DNA of 64,000 nt, taken from assembly GCA_044449065.1 (NCBI GenBank), contig JBIOHP010000024.1, positions 1 to 64,000 of the forward strand, written 5' to 3'. Shown here one piece after another: positions 61,851-64,000 of the stretch. Under the pieces are notes generated by a model, which was given only the letters and a program-made list of their open reading frames with translations, was not told the origin of the DNA and made no database searches. The stretch is from JBIOHP01 sp044449065. Its GTDB lineage: Bacteria; Bacteroidota; Ignavibacteria; UBA10030; SZUA-254. Position 1 is the first letter of the stretch. Every line of letters starts with the position of its first letter. A program made the position numbers and the translations under genes.

Positions 61851-64000
61851 TCAGTACGTCACCTTCAACGTTACCAGCCCATTCTTTTTTGTTTTTACCT
61901 TCACAATATTTTTATCGAAGGGGACGGGAGCGCCGTCGTCCTCCAGAAAATTTGAGAGGACGACTTGCTTTGGCGTCTGCGGCATGGTAAGGGTTGCTTC
62001 GGTTTCGTTTTCTCCCGCGTCATACCACTGGTATATCCACGCGTTTGAATCCTCGGCTTTCTTCACGGTCGTCAAAACTAAATTTGCCGGCGCAAGCTCA
62101 ACGAACGAACGCTCCGCGGGGAGCTTTCCTTTGTGGCTGCTGCCCAGCAGCGCGATGAGTTCGTCGTTGTATTCATACGCGCGCCGCACGGTATTGCCCG
62201 TGCGCCAGTTTCCGGTGTGGGGATAGAGAGAATATTCAATAGAGTGTTTTCCCCTATCGGCGGTGGGATCGGGCCATTTGGGCGACCGGAGGAGAGAAAG
62301 CCGCATGGTATTTCCCTTAATATCGTATCCGTACTTGGATTTGTTGAGGAGCGACACGCCGTACCCGCCGCTGGAAAGATCCGCCCACCGGCCGGCGGGG
62401 ACTTCCACTTTCGCTTTTTCCCAGCTTGTGTTCATCCGCGTCGAACGCGCGATGCTGCCGTAGGGAATTTCGTATGTCGCAACTGAATCCTGTATCGCAA
62501 CGGGGAACGATGCTTTCAACATCGTCTTTTGTTCCCACCAGTCGATGTCTGTTTTAAAATCGATGCGGTCAACGCCGGAGTATAACATAATATCCTGCGT
62601 ACAAAACGTGTTCGGATAATCGAACGTCGGGAATTCTTTTTTCTCGCCGGGCTTGAGATAATCGCGGACAACCCTCAGCACGCACCGCAGCGGTCCCTGT
62701 TCGACTATCTCTATGCGGCGCACTTTCCAGGGATATTGCACGCCAGTTAAACCGACGTTCCACGCGTCCCATTGCGCGGGTTTATCTTCAAGAAGCTGCA
62801 GCTCATCGGCGCTGCCGGATAGGAGTTCCTTCCCGTTTCGCTTGTCCGTAATGCTTTTCACCCATCCCGTCGATGAATCAACCGTCACTTTAAAAAATTG
62901 ATTTTCAAGGGATCCGTTTGTTATGATGAGCTCGGTGTTCGGAACCGGTGTTTTTATAGCTCGCAATTCGTACGTTGCGTAACCAAGCGAGGGGACATTC
63001 GTTGCTGTGAAGAGCAATTCGCGCGTGTATTTTCCGGTCGGGACTATCTGCGATGTCGTTTGTTTCCCGTCTTTATCGAACACTCCATATTCACCCTGGT
63101 ACTCTTCGGGCAACTGGACTTTCACGATATCGGTTCGTGTCCATGCAAGGGGATTAAATACAAATAACGGTGTGCCCTTTTTAATTGACGAAGTGTTCAC
63201 CTGGCTTGCAACCGCTTTGAGCGAACGATTCAGCTCGTGATTGCCGATGAGCATCGCGTTGTCATATTTTTCTGTCGCGTCGATATAATTCTCCCGGATA
63301 CCGGAGCCGGGAAGTATATCGTGGAATTGATTAAAGAGAACATCCCGCCACGCGTCTTCGAGATCAGCGTTATGGTATTTTCCGCCGAACATGGTAGAGA
63401 GGGTCGAGAATTTTTCCGCGTTCGTGAGCAATATTTCGCTCTTGCGGTTAAGCTCTTTCATGTTCGCCTGCGTTGTGTACGTTCCCTGATGGTATTCGAG
63501 GTACAACTCGTCATCCCATGTGGGAACGGAGGAAAGGTCCCGGCTCTTGAGCCATTTCAGGTAATCGGTTGTGTTGCCGTACTCGATGTTGGGATACACC
63601 GGCAGCGATTTTAACCGTTCGATGCGGTCGATCATCTCGTCGCTCGGCCCGCCGCCGTGATCGCCCACGCCGAAGAGGATCATCAATTTTGTGAATCCCG
63701 TGTTTGCCTCGAACTGCCGCAGCCAATCGACAAGCCGGTACGGGTCGTCCACCGTATTCACATAATCGAACGGAAAATAGCAAAGGATTTTCGAATCATC
63801 GGGCGCGGACCACCAGAACAACCGGTAGGGGAAAACATTGGTGTCGTTCCAGCCGATTTTCTGCGTGATGAACGCGTCGATTCCGGCATTAGAATAGAAT
63901 AACGGCATGTTCCAGTTGTAGCCGAATGAATCGGGGTTCCATCCGATCTTCACATCGGCGCCTAATTTATTTTTAAAATACCGTTTCGCGTAGAGCAGCT
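61851..64000 (-). CDS. Alpha-mannosidase, glycoside hydrolase family 38 (partial)
   Basis: The frame runs off the right edge, so the N-terminus is missing; about 716 residues remain. The catalytic-nucleophile region reads VKIGWNPDSFGYNWNMP, with the Asp of DSFGYN placed as in GH38 enzymes. FGVGDHGGGP and NQFHDILPGSGI are further family motifs, followed by the large beta-sandwich C-terminal domains. It cleaves alpha-mannose residues from glycans. An internal GTG at 63953 is not the real start, since coding continues upstream to the edge. Confidence 0.9.
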   Translation of the reverse strand, partial: LLYAKRYFKNKLGADVKIGWNPDSFGYNWNMPLFYSNAGIDAFITQKIGWNDTNVFPYRLFWWSAPDDSKILCYFPFDYVNTVDDPYRLVDWLRQFEANTGFTKLMILFGVGDHGGGPSDEMIDRIERLKSLPVYPNIEYGNTTDYLKWLKSRDLSSVPTWDDELYLEYHQGTYTTQANMKELNRKSEILLTNAEKFSTLSTMFGGKYHNADLEDAWRDVLFNQFHDILPGSGIRENYIDATEKYDNAMLIGNHELNRSLKAVASQVNTSSIKKGTPLFVFNPLAWTRTDIVKVQLPEEYQGEYGVFDKDGKQTTSQIVPTGKYTRELLFTATNVPSLGYATYELRAIKTPVPNTELIITNGSLENQFFKVTVDSSTGWVKSITDKRNGKELLSGSADELQLLEDKPAQWDAWNVGLTGVQYPWKVRRIEIVEQGPLRCVLRVVRDYLKPGEKKEFPTFDYPNTFCTQDIMLYSGVDRIDFKTDIDWWEQKTMLKASFPVAIQDSVATYEIPYGSIARSTRMNTSWEKAKVEVPAGRWADLSSGGYGVSLLNKSKYGYDIKGNTMRLSLLRSPKWPDPTADRGKHSIEYSLYPHTGNWRTGNTVRRAYEYNDELIALLGSSHKGKLPAERSFVELAPANLVLTTVKKAEDSNAWIYQWYDAGENETEATLTMPQTPKQVVLSNFLEDDGAPVPFDKNIVKVKTKKNGLVTLKVTY

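Noticed and set aside
1..64000. CRISPR array
   Set aside because: No regularly spaced direct repeats; the repeats found are dispersed palindromes.

Overview
The window looks like a chromosomal segment from a Gram-negative bacterium of the FCB group, most likely an Ignavibacteria/Chlorobiota-type lineage (inference). The main clues are NPFNP-type secretion and sorting domains, a PorZ-like double-propeller protein, a PorV/FadL-like outer-membrane barrel, DUF4292 and FISUMP families, many lipoproteins, and futalosine-pathway menaquinone synthesis. Several promoters match the classical TTGNNN-N16/17-TATNNT pattern rather than the Bacteroides-type pattern. No rRNA, tRNA, CRISPR array or transposase gene was recognised.

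Layout. 1-1275: an AT-rich accessory edge with two tandem small HTH proteins translationally coupled to a HEPN-type protein. 1490-7854 (minus): a compact menaquinone operon mqnP-mqnM-mqnL-[mqnE-mqnA fusion]-mqnC, with a recognisable promoter at 7899-7927. 8129-17210 (plus): a defence and plasticity island holding hsdR, an HNH nuclease, hsdM and hsdS, then a truncated and a complete RhuM-family gene sharing the same 5' boundary, a decapitated surface-protein gene, three copies of a 34-bp repeat, and a DUF559 nuclease gene bracketed by two palindrome-rich elements with terminal inverted repeats.

17344-26828 (plus): an envelope operon of three PpiC/SurA-type foldases, MoxR ATPase, a secreted subtilase and a VWA-type membrane protein. 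26877-27422 (minus): a membrane protein resembling a degenerate histidine kinase. 27762-34103 (plus): TPR lipoprotein, DUF4292 lipoprotein, EnvC-like M23 protein, and a CHASE2-sigma54 AAA+ regulator. 34620-39248: surface lipoproteins, an outer-membrane barrel carrying a transglutaminase-like domain, and a FecR-like protein. 39435-43721: polyprenyl synthase, HPr, enzyme I, PGI/PMI isomerase. 43885-48628: a giant HExxH/beta-propeller/barrel protein with a PQQ-propeller lipoprotein and a PEGA-like protein. 48749-53792: Crp/Fnr regulator, PHP phosphoesterase, lumazine synthase, PorZ-like protein, response regulator. 54054-56563 (minus): zinc/cadmium ATPase with its ArsR/SmtB repressor and a 6-2-6 operator. 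56564-57260: a dense hairpin-repeat field. 57261-64000 (minus): AT-rich radical SAM/SPASM gene, a triple-FISUMP surface protein, and a GH38 alpha-mannosidase cut by the window edge.

The most unusual material is the HTH-HTH-HEPN cassette, the repeat-bracketed RhuM and DUF559 units, the MqnE-MqnA fusion, and families of short palindromes whose copies differ by compensatory stem changes, some sitting exactly at gene 3' ends. Protein family assignments come from reading motifs; no database search was run.
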